Shown here: piece after piece, positions 23,986 to 31,291 of the stretch
Layout of the letters: each line of letters starts with the position of its first letter
How positions within the stretch are numbered: the first letter of the stretch is position 1
NCBI GenBank assembly: GCA_903925275.1
Contig: CAIYES010000445.1
Coordinates: 1 to 37,346 of the forward strand
Direction of reading: 5' to 3'
DNA: 37,346 bases
DNA from: an uncultured Bacteroidales bacterium
GTDB lineage: Bacteria > Bacteroidota > Bacteroidia > Bacteroidales > FEN-979
Position numbers and translations under genes: made by a program
The notes under the pieces: generated by a model
The model's database searches: none
Seen by the model: the letters and a program-made list of their open reading frames with translations, nothing else
Told to the model about the DNA's origin: nothing

Positions 23986-24014
23986 TTGAAAAACAGGAAG
24001 AACCCTTACCTTTG
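23986..24014 (+). promoter_or_regulatory. Promoter of tgt
   Basis: TTG (23986-23988), an 18-base spacer, then TACCTTTG (24007-24014). Both boxes and the spacing fit the Bacteroidota housekeeping consensus (TTG-N17-23-TAnnTTTG). Transcription would begin near 24021, downstream of the ATG at 23974, which argues that translation begins at the TTG at 24040. Confidence 0.6.
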
Positions 24015-24039
24015 CCTGAAGTTTTCTAAAACAGCCCAT

Positions 24040-25170
24040 TTGCAATTCGACATTTTTCATCGCGACAGCCACACTTCGGCCAGGGCCGGTGTACTTGCTA
24101 CAGATCACGGATCAATTGAAACCCCTTTTTTTATGCCGGTTGGTACGGCAGGAGTTGTTAAGGCCTTACACATAAAAGATTTGCGTGAAGAGGTAAAGGC
24201 TCAGATCATGCTGTCAAACACCTATCATCTTTACCTCCGGCCGGGAGTGGATATTATTACAAGAGCGGGTGGGTTGCATAAATTTAACGGTTGGGAAAAA
24301 CCTATCCTGACCGACAGTGGCGGGTATCAGATATATTCGCTGGGAGATATCCGTAAATTCACTGATGACGGTGTGGTCTTTCAATCGCACATCGATGGTT
24401 CAAAGCATGTTTTTACACCTGAAAAGGCCATCGAAGTGCAACGTGCACTGGGCGCCGACATCATCATGGCGTTTGATGAATGTACGCCTTATCCTTGCGA
24501 TGAAACCTATGCCCGAAAGTCGATGAAACGTACCCACCATTGGCTGCAACGATGTGTAACCCATTTTGAGCAAACTGTTTGTCCGCATGGATATATCCAA
24601 AGCCTGTTCCCCATCGTGCAAGGCAGCGTTTATCCTGAACTGCGTACAGAATCGGCCAGGTTTATTACCAGTATTGGCGCACCTGGAAACGCCATTGGCG
24701 GATTATCTGTCGGAGAACCTGCCAGTATGATGTACGACATTACCGGATTGGTTTGCGGCATTCTCCCTGATAACAGGCCACGTTACCTGATGGGAGTGGG
24801 CACTCCTGCCAACATCCTCGAATGTATCGCCCTTGGCATCGACATGTTCGATTGCGTTATACCCACACGAAATGGTCGCAATGGGATGCTTTTTACGAGA
24901 AATGGCATCATCAATATTAAAAATGAAAAATGGAAGGATAATTTTTCTCCTTTGGAGGCGGATGGAGAGGTATTTGCAGATCTGCAATACACCAAAGCAT
25001 TCCTCCGGCATTTGTTTATCTCCAAAGAAATACTCAGTTCAATGATTGCAACCATGCACAACCTTGGATTTTATATATGGCTTATGAAAGAGGCCAGAAA
25101 ACAGATATTTCTGGGAACTTTTTCAGGTTGGAAAGAGAAAATGGTTAAACAACTGATGCAACGTTTGTAA
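24040..25170 (+). CDS. tgt: Queuine tRNA-ribosyltransferase
   Basis: 376 residues from a TTG at 24040 (MQFDIFHRDSHTSARAG), which fits the family N-terminus and length; the ATG at 23974 lies upstream of the likely transcription start. Tgt swaps guanine 34 for preQ1 in GUN-anticodon tRNAs. Asp92 in LTDSGGYQ is the proton acceptor and Asp271 in FDCVIPTRNGRNG the nucleophile; GGLSVGEP and AFDECTPYP are also present. The canonical zinc motif CxCxxC before AYLRHL is absent: residues ~305-317 read LEADGEVFADLQY with no cysteine. The downstream histidine in ATMHNLGFY remains. A permease gene begins 21 bases later. Confidence 0.92.
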   Translation: MQFDIFHRDSHTSARAGVLATDHGSIETPFFMPVGTAGVVKALHIKDLREEVKAQIMLSNTYHLYLRPGVDIITRAGGLHKFNGWEKPILTDSGGYQIYSLGDIRKFTDDGVVFQSHIDGSKHVFTPEKAIEVQRALGADIIMAFDECTPYPCDETYARKSMKRTHHWLQRCVTHFEQTVCPHGYIQSLFPIVQGSVYPELRTESARFITSIGAPGNAIGGLSVGEPASMMYDITGLVCGILPDNRPRYLMGVGTPANILECIALGIDMFDCVIPTRNGRNGMLFTRNGIINIKNEKWKDNFSPLEADGEVFADLQYTKAFLRHLFISKEILSSMIATMHNLGFYIWLMKEARKQIFLGTFSGWKEKMVKQLMQRL

Positions 25171-25191
25171 TATTTTTACGTTTATCCGATA

Positions 25192-26271
25192 ATGCGTACC
25201 ATTGACCGTTATATCATTAAAAAATTTCTGGGGACATTTTTCTTCACCCTGGTACTGCTCATTTTCATCGTGATCGTCTTTGACATTTCTGAAAAAATTG
25301 ATGATTTTTTGCGTCATGAGGCACCGCTCAGAGCAATCATTTTTGTGTATTACCTCAACTTCGTACCCTTCTTTATTAACCAGTTCAGTTATCTGCTTAC
25401 ATTTATCGCCGTCATTTTTTTCACCTCACGGATGGCCTCTGATTCGGAAATTATAGCCATCCTGAGCAGCGGTATAAGCTTCTGGCGGATGTTGTACCCC
25501 TATTTCATTTCAGCAGTGGCGCTTGGATTGCTCTCTTTTTTCCTGGCCAACTTTATTATTCCCTATACCAACAGAAGCATGTTCGCTTTTGAAAATCAAT
25601 ACATTCGCGATCCCAGAGGAGAATACACCGCTCAGAATATTCACAAACAGATCAGTCCGCAAACCTTTATTTATCTGGAAAACTTTAACAGACACACCAG
25701 TGTTGGATGGAAGTTCACTCTTGAAAAATTTAAAAACAGGGAGATGATATATAAACTGAAGGGAGAGGATTTTGAATGGGACAGTTTGCGTTCGCGCTGG
25801 CAGATTAAAAACTATTACATCAGGCATATCAATGGCATGAATGAATCGATCACAAAAGGCAAGAAGCTCGACACGATCCTGCCCTTCACTCCTGCTGATT
25901 TTACCGAAGATATTGAAGAAGTGAAAATCATGAACTATTTTGTACTACGAAAGCACATAAAAGACAAGGAGTTGCGTGGCGATCCCGATGTAATTAAATA
26001 CAAGGTGAAAAAATACGAACGGATCGCATTTCCTTTTGCCACATTAATTCTCACAGTGATAGGCGTTTCCGTATCAAGCAGAAAAGTACGCGGAGGGATT
26101 GGATTTCATTTAGGACTTGGTTTGGCGCTAACATTCATCTATATCCTTTTCATGCAGATTTTTACGGTTTTTGCCACCTTTGGTGATCTTCCGCCTTTGA
26201 TCGCTGTTTGGATCCCTAACCTGATTTTTGGCGTAATTGCATTCTTTCTCATTAAAATTGCCCCGAAATAA
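25192..26271 (+). CDS. LptF/LptG family permease (YjgP/YjgQ)
   Basis: 359 residues. One N-terminal transmembrane helix (~12-35) is followed by two more (~55-120), a large periplasmic beta domain (~130-270) and three C-terminal helices (~280-355), the LptF/LptG topology. The opening MRTIDRYIIKKFLGTFFFTLVLL and the segment SSGISFWRMLYPYFI are characteristic. With LptB ATPase such permeases extract LPS from the inner membrane and pass it to LptC/LptA. Only one permease is present here; the second is usually elsewhere in Bacteroidota. It is probably co-transcribed with tgt. A long 8-bp repeat array starts six bases after the stop. Confidence 0.88.
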   Translation: MRTIDRYIIKKFLGTFFFTLVLLIFIVIVFDISEKIDDFLRHEAPLRAIIFVYYLNFVPFFINQFSYLLTFIAVIFFTSRMASDSEIIAILSSGISFWRMLYPYFISAVALGLLSFFLANFIIPYTNRSMFAFENQYIRDPRGEYTAQNIHKQISPQTFIYLENFNRHTSVGWKFTLEKFKNREMIYKLKGEDFEWDSLRSRWQIKNYYIRHINGMNESITKGKKLDTILPFTPADFTEDIEEVKIMNYFVLRKHIKDKELRGDPDVIKYKVKKYERIAFPFATLILTVIGVSVSSRKVRGGIGFHLGLGLALTFIYILFMQIFTVFATFGDLPPLIAVWIPNLIFGVIAFFLIKIAPK

Positions 26272-26276
26272 GAAGC

Positions 26277-26427
26277 GAAATGGTGAAATGGTAAACGGGT
26301 GAACTTGTGAACGGGTGAGAGGGTGAGAGGGTAAACGGGTAAACGGGTGAGCGGGTAATAGGGTGAGAGGGTAAACGGGTGAGAGGGTAAACGGGTGAAC
26401 GGGTGAACGGGTAAGCGGGTGGCGGGT
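26277..26427. repeat. Long 8-bp tandem repeat array (about 19 units)
   Basis: Eighteen 8-bp units in register and a final 7-bp unit. The first two are GAAATGGT, identical to the unit behind gatD and the LptD-like gene. The rest drift to AAACGGGT, GAACGGGT and GAGAGGGT. Every unit keeps the G(G)GT end. It fills the gap between convergent permease and ispE stops. In the minus direction it produces long but meaningless Pro/Ser/Thr-rich reading frames. Confidence 0.9.
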
Positions 26428-26441
26428 GAAAACAGGATTGG

Positions 26442-27257
26442 TTAAAGACGAGCGGATACCCACACAAAATATTCAGAAAACTGGTTTTCAAGAGCAGGAA
26501 TTTCTTTAAACAGGCTGTAAACGGTTGATCCACTGCCTGACATTGCCGTGTAAATTGCGCCCATTTTACTAAGGGATGATTTAATCTCCCTGATCACAGG
26601 ATACTTTTCAAAAACCGGTTTTTCAAAATCATTTACCAAATTGTCTTTCCATTGCGAAACCGGCATAAGGATCAAATCCTTAATCGATTGATCCGGCATG
26701 GCTGGAGTGATTGCATTATAAGCATCTGCAGTATTTACATGCACATCCGGGTTGACCATTACGAGGGTTAACCCCGAAAGATCAACAGGAATATGTATAA
26801 ACTGATCGCCTTTTTCATAGGCAAAGCAGGGTTGATTTTCGATAAAAAAAGCACAATCGCTACCCAGCATCCGGGCATAATTTTCAAGCTGCTCTTTATT
26901 CAACCCGATGTTAAACAGATCGTTAAGTAATTTCAGCGTAAATGCGCCATCGGAGGAGCCACCACCAAGTCCGGCTCCCATGGGGATTACCTTGTGCAGG
27001 TGCATTTTTACCGCCGGCAGTTTAAATTCGGCTTGTAACAATTGATATGCCCTGAAACAAAGATTTTTATCAGCCTCACCGGGAATAAACAATCCGGAAA
27101 AATGGAATTCAAAAATTTCATCGGGGGCAGGAATAACCTCAAGGATATCGTTTAGCGCGACGGGATAAAAAATAGTTTCAATGTCGTGATACCCGTCATT
27201 CCGCTTACTGATGATGTTCAGCCCGAGGTTGATTTTACAATTTGGAAATACAATCAT
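26442..27257 (-). CDS. ispE: 4-diphosphocytidyl-2-C-methyl-D-erythritol kinase
   Basis: 271 residues from the ATG ending at 27257 (MIVFPNCKINLGLNI), two codons inside the longest frame, whose first codon is TTG. IspE phosphorylates CDP-ME in the MEP isoprenoid pathway. The GHMP-kinase signatures are Lys8 in NCKINLGL, the ATP-binding loop PMGAGLGGGSSDGAF at 92-106, the catalytic Asp in LGSDCAFFIE (~140), and the C-terminal glycine-rich MSGSGSTVYSLF. Length is normal. It lies 42 bases after the di-heme peroxidase gene with its own -7 element between them. Confidence 0.95.
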   Translation of the reverse strand: MIVFPNCKINLGLNIISKRNDGYHDIETIFYPVALNDILEVIPAPDEIFEFHFSGLFIPGEADKNLCFRAYQLLQAEFKLPAVKMHLHKVIPMGAGLGGGSSDGAFTLKLLNDLFNIGLNKEQLENYARMLGSDCAFFIENQPCFAYEKGDQFIHIPVDLSGLTLVMVNPDVHVNTADAYNAITPAMPDQSIKDLILMPVSQWKDNLVNDFEKPVFEKYPVIREIKSSLSKMGAIYTAMSGSGSTVYSLFKEIPALENQFSEYFVWVSARL

Positions 27258-27274
27258 ACCCAATGGAATCCTAT

Positions 27275-27282
27275 CAAAGTTA
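27275..27282 (-). promoter_or_regulatory. -7 element for ispE
   Basis: Minus-strand TAACTTTG matches TAnnTTTG, 17 bases before the ispE ATG, implying a very short leader. No -33 TTG is seen at normal spacing. Confidence 0.4.
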
Positions 27283-27299
27283 CCGGGATAAAGTTACCA

Positions 27300-28439
27300 C
27301 TATTTCCCATCCGGAAAACCTGCCGGTTTTGAAAAAGCAGGATTACTGATAAAGGAACTGTCGGTCAATGCAAGCAGAAAAGATTTCAGATCGGTGAGTT
27401 GGTTTGGCGTTAAACGGATGCCATGGGTTCCGATATGGTGCATCAACGGGCTTATAGAAGGTGACCAAACAAGTTCAGCATTGTAAAACGTGAGTACTTC
27501 ATCAAGGGTTTTAAAACGACCATCATGCATATACGGCGCCCTGAAGATCAGATTCCGTAATGTGGGGGCTTTGTAAGCACCGAGATCCTGCGAATTTCCG
27601 GTAACCGAGTAACGGTCGCCCGGATCGTTGAAAACAGAATCTGTTCCATTGTTATAAAAGAGGTTTGTTGTAAACAACGGGTTTCCATCGCCTCCATGGC
27701 AATGGAAACAATCACCTCCCTGTTCGGTCATAAACAGGACATAACCACTACGTTCAGAGTTGGTCAGCTGATATTCTCCACGCAAAAACCGGTCGAATTT
27801 CGAGTTGGCAGAAATGAGTGTCCTGACAAATTGTGCGATGGCACGTCCCATGTTCTTCACCGTGATATGATCGGATCCAAAGGCCTTTTTGAAGAGTTCA
27901 GGATAACCGGGAATCGACTGAAACAATGCTGCAACTTGTGCCGTATCGCCATGCATTTCGTGCGGAGCCATGATGGCCATCCAGGCAAAGTCCTCCAGAT
28001 TTTTCATTCCATCGAGTGGATTTTCAGATGAAATTCTGCCATTCCACAAATATCCATGGATTGTCCACAGCAGATTGATCATGGGCATCATGAAATGGGG
28101 CGTAAATATTCCCGTTAACCCATAAGGATGCCCATCAGAAAACCTGGGATCACCAACACCACACTCAAACGAATGGGTTTGAACATGACAGGTAGCGCAA
28201 CTCATGAGGGAATCGGGCTGGGTACGTCCCGACAACCGTCCATCATAAAACAGGTATCGGCCCAGGGCAACACCTTCAACAGTCATAGGATTATCGGATG
28301 GAATATTCAATTCGGTCGGAAAAAACCGGGGAATGGTTATTTCATATGGTGTTGGCTTGAAGGCTGAAGATTCAGGATGTTTTTTTTCACACCCGGAAAG
28401 CGCAAGAAGACAAACAGCGACAAAAAGCCAGCATTTCAT
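27300..28439 (-). CDS. Di-heme cytochrome c peroxidase/MauG-like lipoprotein
   Basis: 379 residues from the ATG ending at 28439, which overlaps the ung stop (ATGA overlap). The N-terminus is a lipoprotein signal with Cys17 in ALSGC. Two c-type heme sites are visible: CATCH at 81-85 and CFHCH at 244-248, plus GRYLFYDGRLSG, the APTLRNLIFRAPYMHDGRF segment (a conserved methionine/heme-pocket region) and a final TDLKSFLLALTD. This is the bacterial di-heme CCP/MauG family, which reduces peroxide or oxidises partner proteins in the periplasm. The lipid anchor replaces the usual soluble form. The translational overlap with a DNA-repair gene is unexpected. Confidence 0.92.
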   Translation of the reverse strand: MKCWLFVAVCLLALSGCEKKHPESSAFKPTPYEITIPRFFPTELNIPSDNPMTVEGVALGRYLFYDGRLSGRTQPDSLMSCATCHVQTHSFECGVGDPRFSDGHPYGLTGIFTPHFMMPMINLLWTIHGYLWNGRISSENPLDGMKNLEDFAWMAIMAPHEMHGDTAQVAALFQSIPGYPELFKKAFGSDHITVKNMGRAIAQFVRTLISANSKFDRFLRGEYQLTNSERSGYVLFMTEQGGDCFHCHGGDGNPLFTTNLFYNNGTDSVFNDPGDRYSVTGNSQDLGAYKAPTLRNLIFRAPYMHDGRFKTLDEVLTFYNAELVWSPSISPLMHHIGTHGIRLTPNQLTDLKSFLLALTDSSFISNPAFSKPAGFPDGK

Positions 28440-29116
28440 GACAGGTTCCAATCAATCTCATTAACGCCTTGTTGCCGTAATAAATTGTTAATCTGCGAAA
28501 AATGGTTGCATCCGAAAAAACCCCGATGTGCCGACAAAGGAGAGGGATGTACTGAAGTGAGGATAAAATGACGCGATGCATCGATCAACGACCTTTTTGC
28601 CAACGCATAATTTCCCCAAAGAACAAATACCAGGTTGTTTCGGCGAAGAGAGAGTTGGGTAATGGCGGCATCGGTAAAAGTTTCCCAGCCATGGTGCTGG
28701 TGCGAACCAGCCTGATTTTCGCGAACCGTCAGCGTTGCATTGAGCAACAACACGCCCTGGTCGGCCCATTTTGTAAGATTTCCATGAACAGGGGGTTCGA
28801 ATCCAAGATCAGCTTGCAGTTCCTTGAAAATATTGATCAGAGAGGGCGGTTTTTGTACACCATCAGGAACGGAAAAGCACAATCCATGTGCCTGTCCGGG
28901 GCCATGATATGGATCCTGACCCAACAAAACAACCTTTACTTTGTCGAAGGGGGTATGGTCAAATGCATTGAATAACAATTTTCCTGGTGGGAATATTCGA
29001 TATTTTCGTTTTTCTTCAAGTAAAAATGCTTTTAATTCCAGGAAATACTTCTTCTCAAACTCCTCTTTCAAAACTGCTTTCCAGCTTTCATCGATTACAG
29101 GATTGATTTGTCCCAT
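28436..29116 (-). CDS. ung: Uracil-DNA glycosylase
   Basis: 226 residues, normal for family 1 UDG. It removes uracil from DNA to start base-excision repair. The water-activating motif GQDPYHGPGQAHGLCFS has catalytic Asp68, and HPSPLSAHRGFFG carries His190, matching E. coli Asp64 and His187. VLLLNATLTVRENQAGSH is the uracil-recognition segment. Its TGA stop overlaps the ATG of the downstream heme peroxidase gene. I see no exact TAnnTTTG element directly upstream. Confidence 0.96.
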   Translation of the reverse strand: MGQINPVIDESWKAVLKEEFEKKYFLELKAFLLEEKRKYRIFPPGKLLFNAFDHTPFDKVKVVLLGQDPYHGPGQAHGLCFSVPDGVQKPPSLINIFKELQADLGFEPPVHGNLTKWADQGVLLLNATLTVRENQAGSHQHHGWETFTDAAITQLSLRRNNLVFVLWGNYALAKRSLIDASRHFILTSVHPSPLSAHRGFFGCNHFSQINNLLRQQGVNEIDWNLS

Positions 29117-29169
29117 CGGTTTATTAACTTTGTGCCGTTGATAACTTTACACAATAAATGATGAAATTA

Positions 29170-29201
29170 TTTGTTCATTATCTCACTTAGCTGTACTTTT
29201 G
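29170..29201 (+). promoter_or_regulatory. Promoter of the small lipoprotein gene
   Basis: TTTG (29170-29173), a 20-base spacer and TACTTTTG followed by C (29194-29201). This is a full match to the Bacteroidota -33/-7 consensus with normal spacing, 33 bases before the ATG. Confidence 0.65.
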
Positions 29202-29234
29202 CAGCGTATTTCAATTAACCCTGAGGCAGACACC

Positions 29235-29357
29235 ATGAAAAAAATACTTTTTGTTTTATTAGCCACTGTTCTTTTAGGTATCGTTTCGTCTTGCACATCG
29301 AACCAACATTGTGCTGCATATGGTGAAAAACAAAGGTACCAAATTGAGCGTCACTAA
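29235..29357 (+). CDS. Small (40-residue) predicted lipoprotein
   Basis: ATG at 29235 to TAA at 29357. The product has a lysine-rich start, a hydrophobic core and a lipobox ending SSC at Cys20 (MKKILFVLLATVLLGIVSSC), then only 20 mature residues, CTSNQHCAAYGEKQRYQIERH-like, with a second cysteine at position 26. It is bracketed by a consensus promoter and a strong terminator hairpin, so it looks like a genuine single-gene unit and not a chance frame. Small lipoproteins of this kind are common and uncharacterised in Bacteroidota. No function can be assigned. Confidence 0.65.
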   Translation: MKKILFVLLATVLLGIVSSCTSNQHCAAYGEKQRYQIERH

Positions 29358-29383
29358 AAAGCTTTTCCATTTTTTTTATTATG

Positions 29384-29420
29384 AATGGGAGGCCACGGCT
29401 TCCCATTTCTTTTTTCTTTT
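29384..29420 (+). terminator. Rho-independent terminator of the small lipoprotein unit
   Basis: AATGGGAGGC (29384-29393) pairs with GCTTCCCATT (29398-29407), one pair being a G-U wobble, around a CACG loop. A TCTTTTTTCTTTT tract follows to 29420. It lies 27 bases after the stop. Confidence 0.8.
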
Positions 29421-29421
29421 G

Positions 29422-29429
29422 TATCTTTG
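29422..29429 (+). promoter_or_regulatory. -7 element for the gene at 29454
   Basis: TATCTTTG, an exact TAnnTTTG match, starts two bases after the terminator U-tract and lies 24 bases before the ATG. It excludes the in-frame ATG at 29385, which would sit inside the terminator stem. Confidence 0.5.
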
Positions 29430-29453
29430 TTTCATATCAGATTTTCCTTTAAA

Positions 29454-30215
29454 ATGAAACGATTTATACTCCTGCTATGCATTTTTTTTCTTACCGGCGG
29501 AGGATATGTTGCACTTGCACAATCTGAGACCTTACCTGATTCTCCTTCCGAAAATATTTTGCTGGAAAACCAATGGAGCCTTGGTGCCGTACTTCATACA
29601 AACGGATGGGGATTAACATTCCGGAAGGGACACAATGCTACAGCCTTGCGTCAATTCATGTGGGAAGTCGAATTCTCAACGTATAAATCATCCAAGGAGG
29701 TACGGAGCATAAACCCCAATTATTCTGACTCACGTTCGTTTTTTTATGGCAAGCTCAACTATGTATGGTTTTTACGCGGAGGGATAGGCCAGCAATATAT
29801 CCTTAACCGGAAACCATACTGGGGTGGCGTTCAGCTTAGCTGGCTCTATTATGGCGGGCTTTCACTTGTTGTCACCAAACCGGTTTTTCTTTACATTATT
29901 TATAAAAAAGACGGTTATCCCGACGAATTCAAGGAAGAAAAATACAACCCGGACAGGCAGCAAATCTACGATATCTTTGGAAGGGGTTCTTTTCTGTCGG
30001 GGATTAACCAGTTAGGATTCCATCCCGGAATTTATTGCAGAACCGGACTGAATTTTGAGTATGGCGCGAAGAACAGGCTGATAAGTTCACTGGAAATCGG
30101 AGGCGTTTTAGACTACTCCCCCCTTCCCGTTGCGATTATGGCCTTCAATCCAAGACAAAGTTTTTTCCTTACACTTTACCTTAGTATTATGTTTGGGAAA
30201 AGGTACAACAAATAA
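29454..30215 (+). CDS. Predicted secreted outer-membrane beta-barrel-like protein
   Basis: 253 residues from the ATG at 29454, with a signal peptide (MKRFILLLCIFFLTGGGYVALAQ). The mature chain has alternating amphipathic strands rich in Tyr, Trp and Gly (WSLGAVLHTNGWGLTFRKG, RSFFYGKLNYVWFLRGGIGQ, GVQLSWLYYGGLSLVVTKP, RTGLNFEYGAKNRLISSLE) and ends FFLTLYLSIMFGKRYNK with a terminal beta strand, as in small outer-membrane barrels. No enzymatic motif is seen. I recognise the general type, a Bacteroidota outer-membrane hypothetical, but not a named function. Confidence 0.65.
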   Translation: MKRFILLLCIFFLTGGGYVALAQSETLPDSPSENILLENQWSLGAVLHTNGWGLTFRKGHNATALRQFMWEVEFSTYKSSKEVRSINPNYSDSRSFFYGKLNYVWFLRGGIGQQYILNRKPYWGGVQLSWLYYGGLSLVVTKPVFLYIIYKKDGYPDEFKEEKYNPDRQQIYDIFGRGSFLSGINQLGFHPGIYCRTGLNFEYGAKNRLISSLEIGGVLDYSPLPVAIMAFNPRQSFFLTLYLSIMFGKRYNK

Positions 30216-30217
30216 AA

Positions 30218-30252
30218 AAGTGTTAAGTGTTAAGTGTTAAGTGTTAATTGTT
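30218..30252. repeat. Five-copy 7-bp tandem repeat
   Basis: AAGTGTT repeated four times, then AATTGTT, with another isolated AAGTGTT at about 30260. It starts two bases after the stop at 30215 and lies between that gene and the converging birA. Unit length and sequence differ from the 8-bp arrays, but the position is the same. Confidence 0.85.
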
Positions 30253-30301
30253 AGGTGATTAAGTGTTTGGTGATTTTGGTCTATTTCAATCTTTCAGTCT
30301 T

Positions 30302-31114
30302 TCACACAGTTTCTTTTAGTATATATTCAATTTCACTATGATTGAATTCCAGGATTTCACCTTTTTGGGTTTCGATCAGAAGTTGTCCGAGGCTGTTTAC
30401 TCCTCTGATTTTTCCCTCTAAAGTATCTTCAAGGCAGGTGAATTTCCGCCATTTCCCAAACCCCAGAAGATGCTGATTGAAATCAAAATCAAGACTTTCC
30501 GGACCCGATTCTTTTAATGTATTATATCGCAGATCAAGATACCTGCAAACCAATAGCAACGAATCTTTCAGCGATGTTTCCCGGTGCAGAAACTGAATCA
30601 GGGAACCAGGGTTGGGAATATCCGGAGTAAAATGCGTTTGATTGATGTTCACACCAATGCCGGCCAGTGTGGTTTCAAGCCTATTTCCCATGATTTTGTG
30701 TTCAATCAGGATCCCGCCAATTTTCAGGTCGCCTACATAAATATCGTTGGGCCATTTGATGGAGACAGATGGATTTATGATTCCTGAGCTGCCCGGAGAT
30801 TCCGCTCTCACAGGGCTGACTGCGGAAACATTGGCCACGGATGTCCCAATGAAATCGATCACGGCGAGTGCAACGACTTTGTTCAAAAGAAACTGACGGT
30901 CGGGTGGCAAAAACACAGGCCGGAAAATTACCGTGAAAGTCAGGTTCTTACCAGTTTCACTCACCCAAATATGGTCAAGCTGTCCGCGTCCGGCAAATTG
31001 TTCATGGGCCCAAATGACAACGCCATCCTCCAACGGATTATGCAACAAAAGTTTGTTGGCATAAGCGTTGGTTGAGTCAATGCTTTCGAGTTCGACTATT
31101 TTTTTTCCAATCAA
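30302..31114 (-). CDS. birA: Biotin--[acetyl-CoA-carboxylase] ligase
   Basis: 270 residues. It joins biotin, via biotinyl-AMP, to the carrier lysine of biotin-dependent carboxylases. Family motifs are ESIDSTNAYAN at 10-20, the adenylate loop AGRGQLDHIW at 41-50, and SIKWPNDIYVGDLKIGGILIE at 118-138 with the essential lysine. There is no N-terminal helix-turn-helix, so it is the monofunctional type without repressor activity. The first possible start is a TTG (codon ending 31114), with a stop two codons upstream. Residues ~95-115 are a Ser/Ala/Pro-rich insert before the KWPND motif, longer than usual. Confidence 0.93.
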   Translation of the reverse strand: MIGKKIVELESIDSTNAYANKLLLHNPLEDGVVIWAHEQFAGRGQLDHIWVSETGKNLTFTVIFRPVFLPPDRQFLLNKVVALAVIDFIGTSVANVSAVSPVRAESPGSSGIINPSVSIKWPNDIYVGDLKIGGILIEHKIMGNRLETTLAGIGVNINQTHFTPDIPNPGSLIQFLHRETSLKDSLLLVCRYLDLRYNTLKESGPESLDFDFNQHLLGFGKWRKFTCLEDTLEGKIRGVNSLGQLLIETQKGEILEFNHSEIEYILKETV

Positions 31115-31291
31115 AGGCTCAGGTAAATTAAATCAGCTGCCCAAACAGATCATATGGCTGGCTGATCGCTCTATTTCAATATATAACGGGAAGTATGAAT
31201 CTTTTAGTGCTATCCTAAAAATGAATTTTGAAAAAAAAATTATCATTCCGCGATTTACCTTTTCCTTTTTTTCTGATTAAGCATAAAAAAG

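Noticed and set aside
23974-24039. ATG start for tgt at 23974
   Set aside because: The likely transcription start (~24021) lies downstream, and the extra 22 residues do not resemble Tgt N-termini.
26128-26533. Long minus-strand reading frames rich in HPFTRSP/PLTRSPVHP
   Set aside because: They are translations of the 8-bp repeat array, overlap the ends of the permease and ispE genes, and have no start signal or family resemblance.
29385-29453. Upstream ATG extending the outer-membrane-like gene by 23 codons
   Set aside because: It sits inside the terminator stem and before a -7 promoter element, and the extension destroys the signal peptide.
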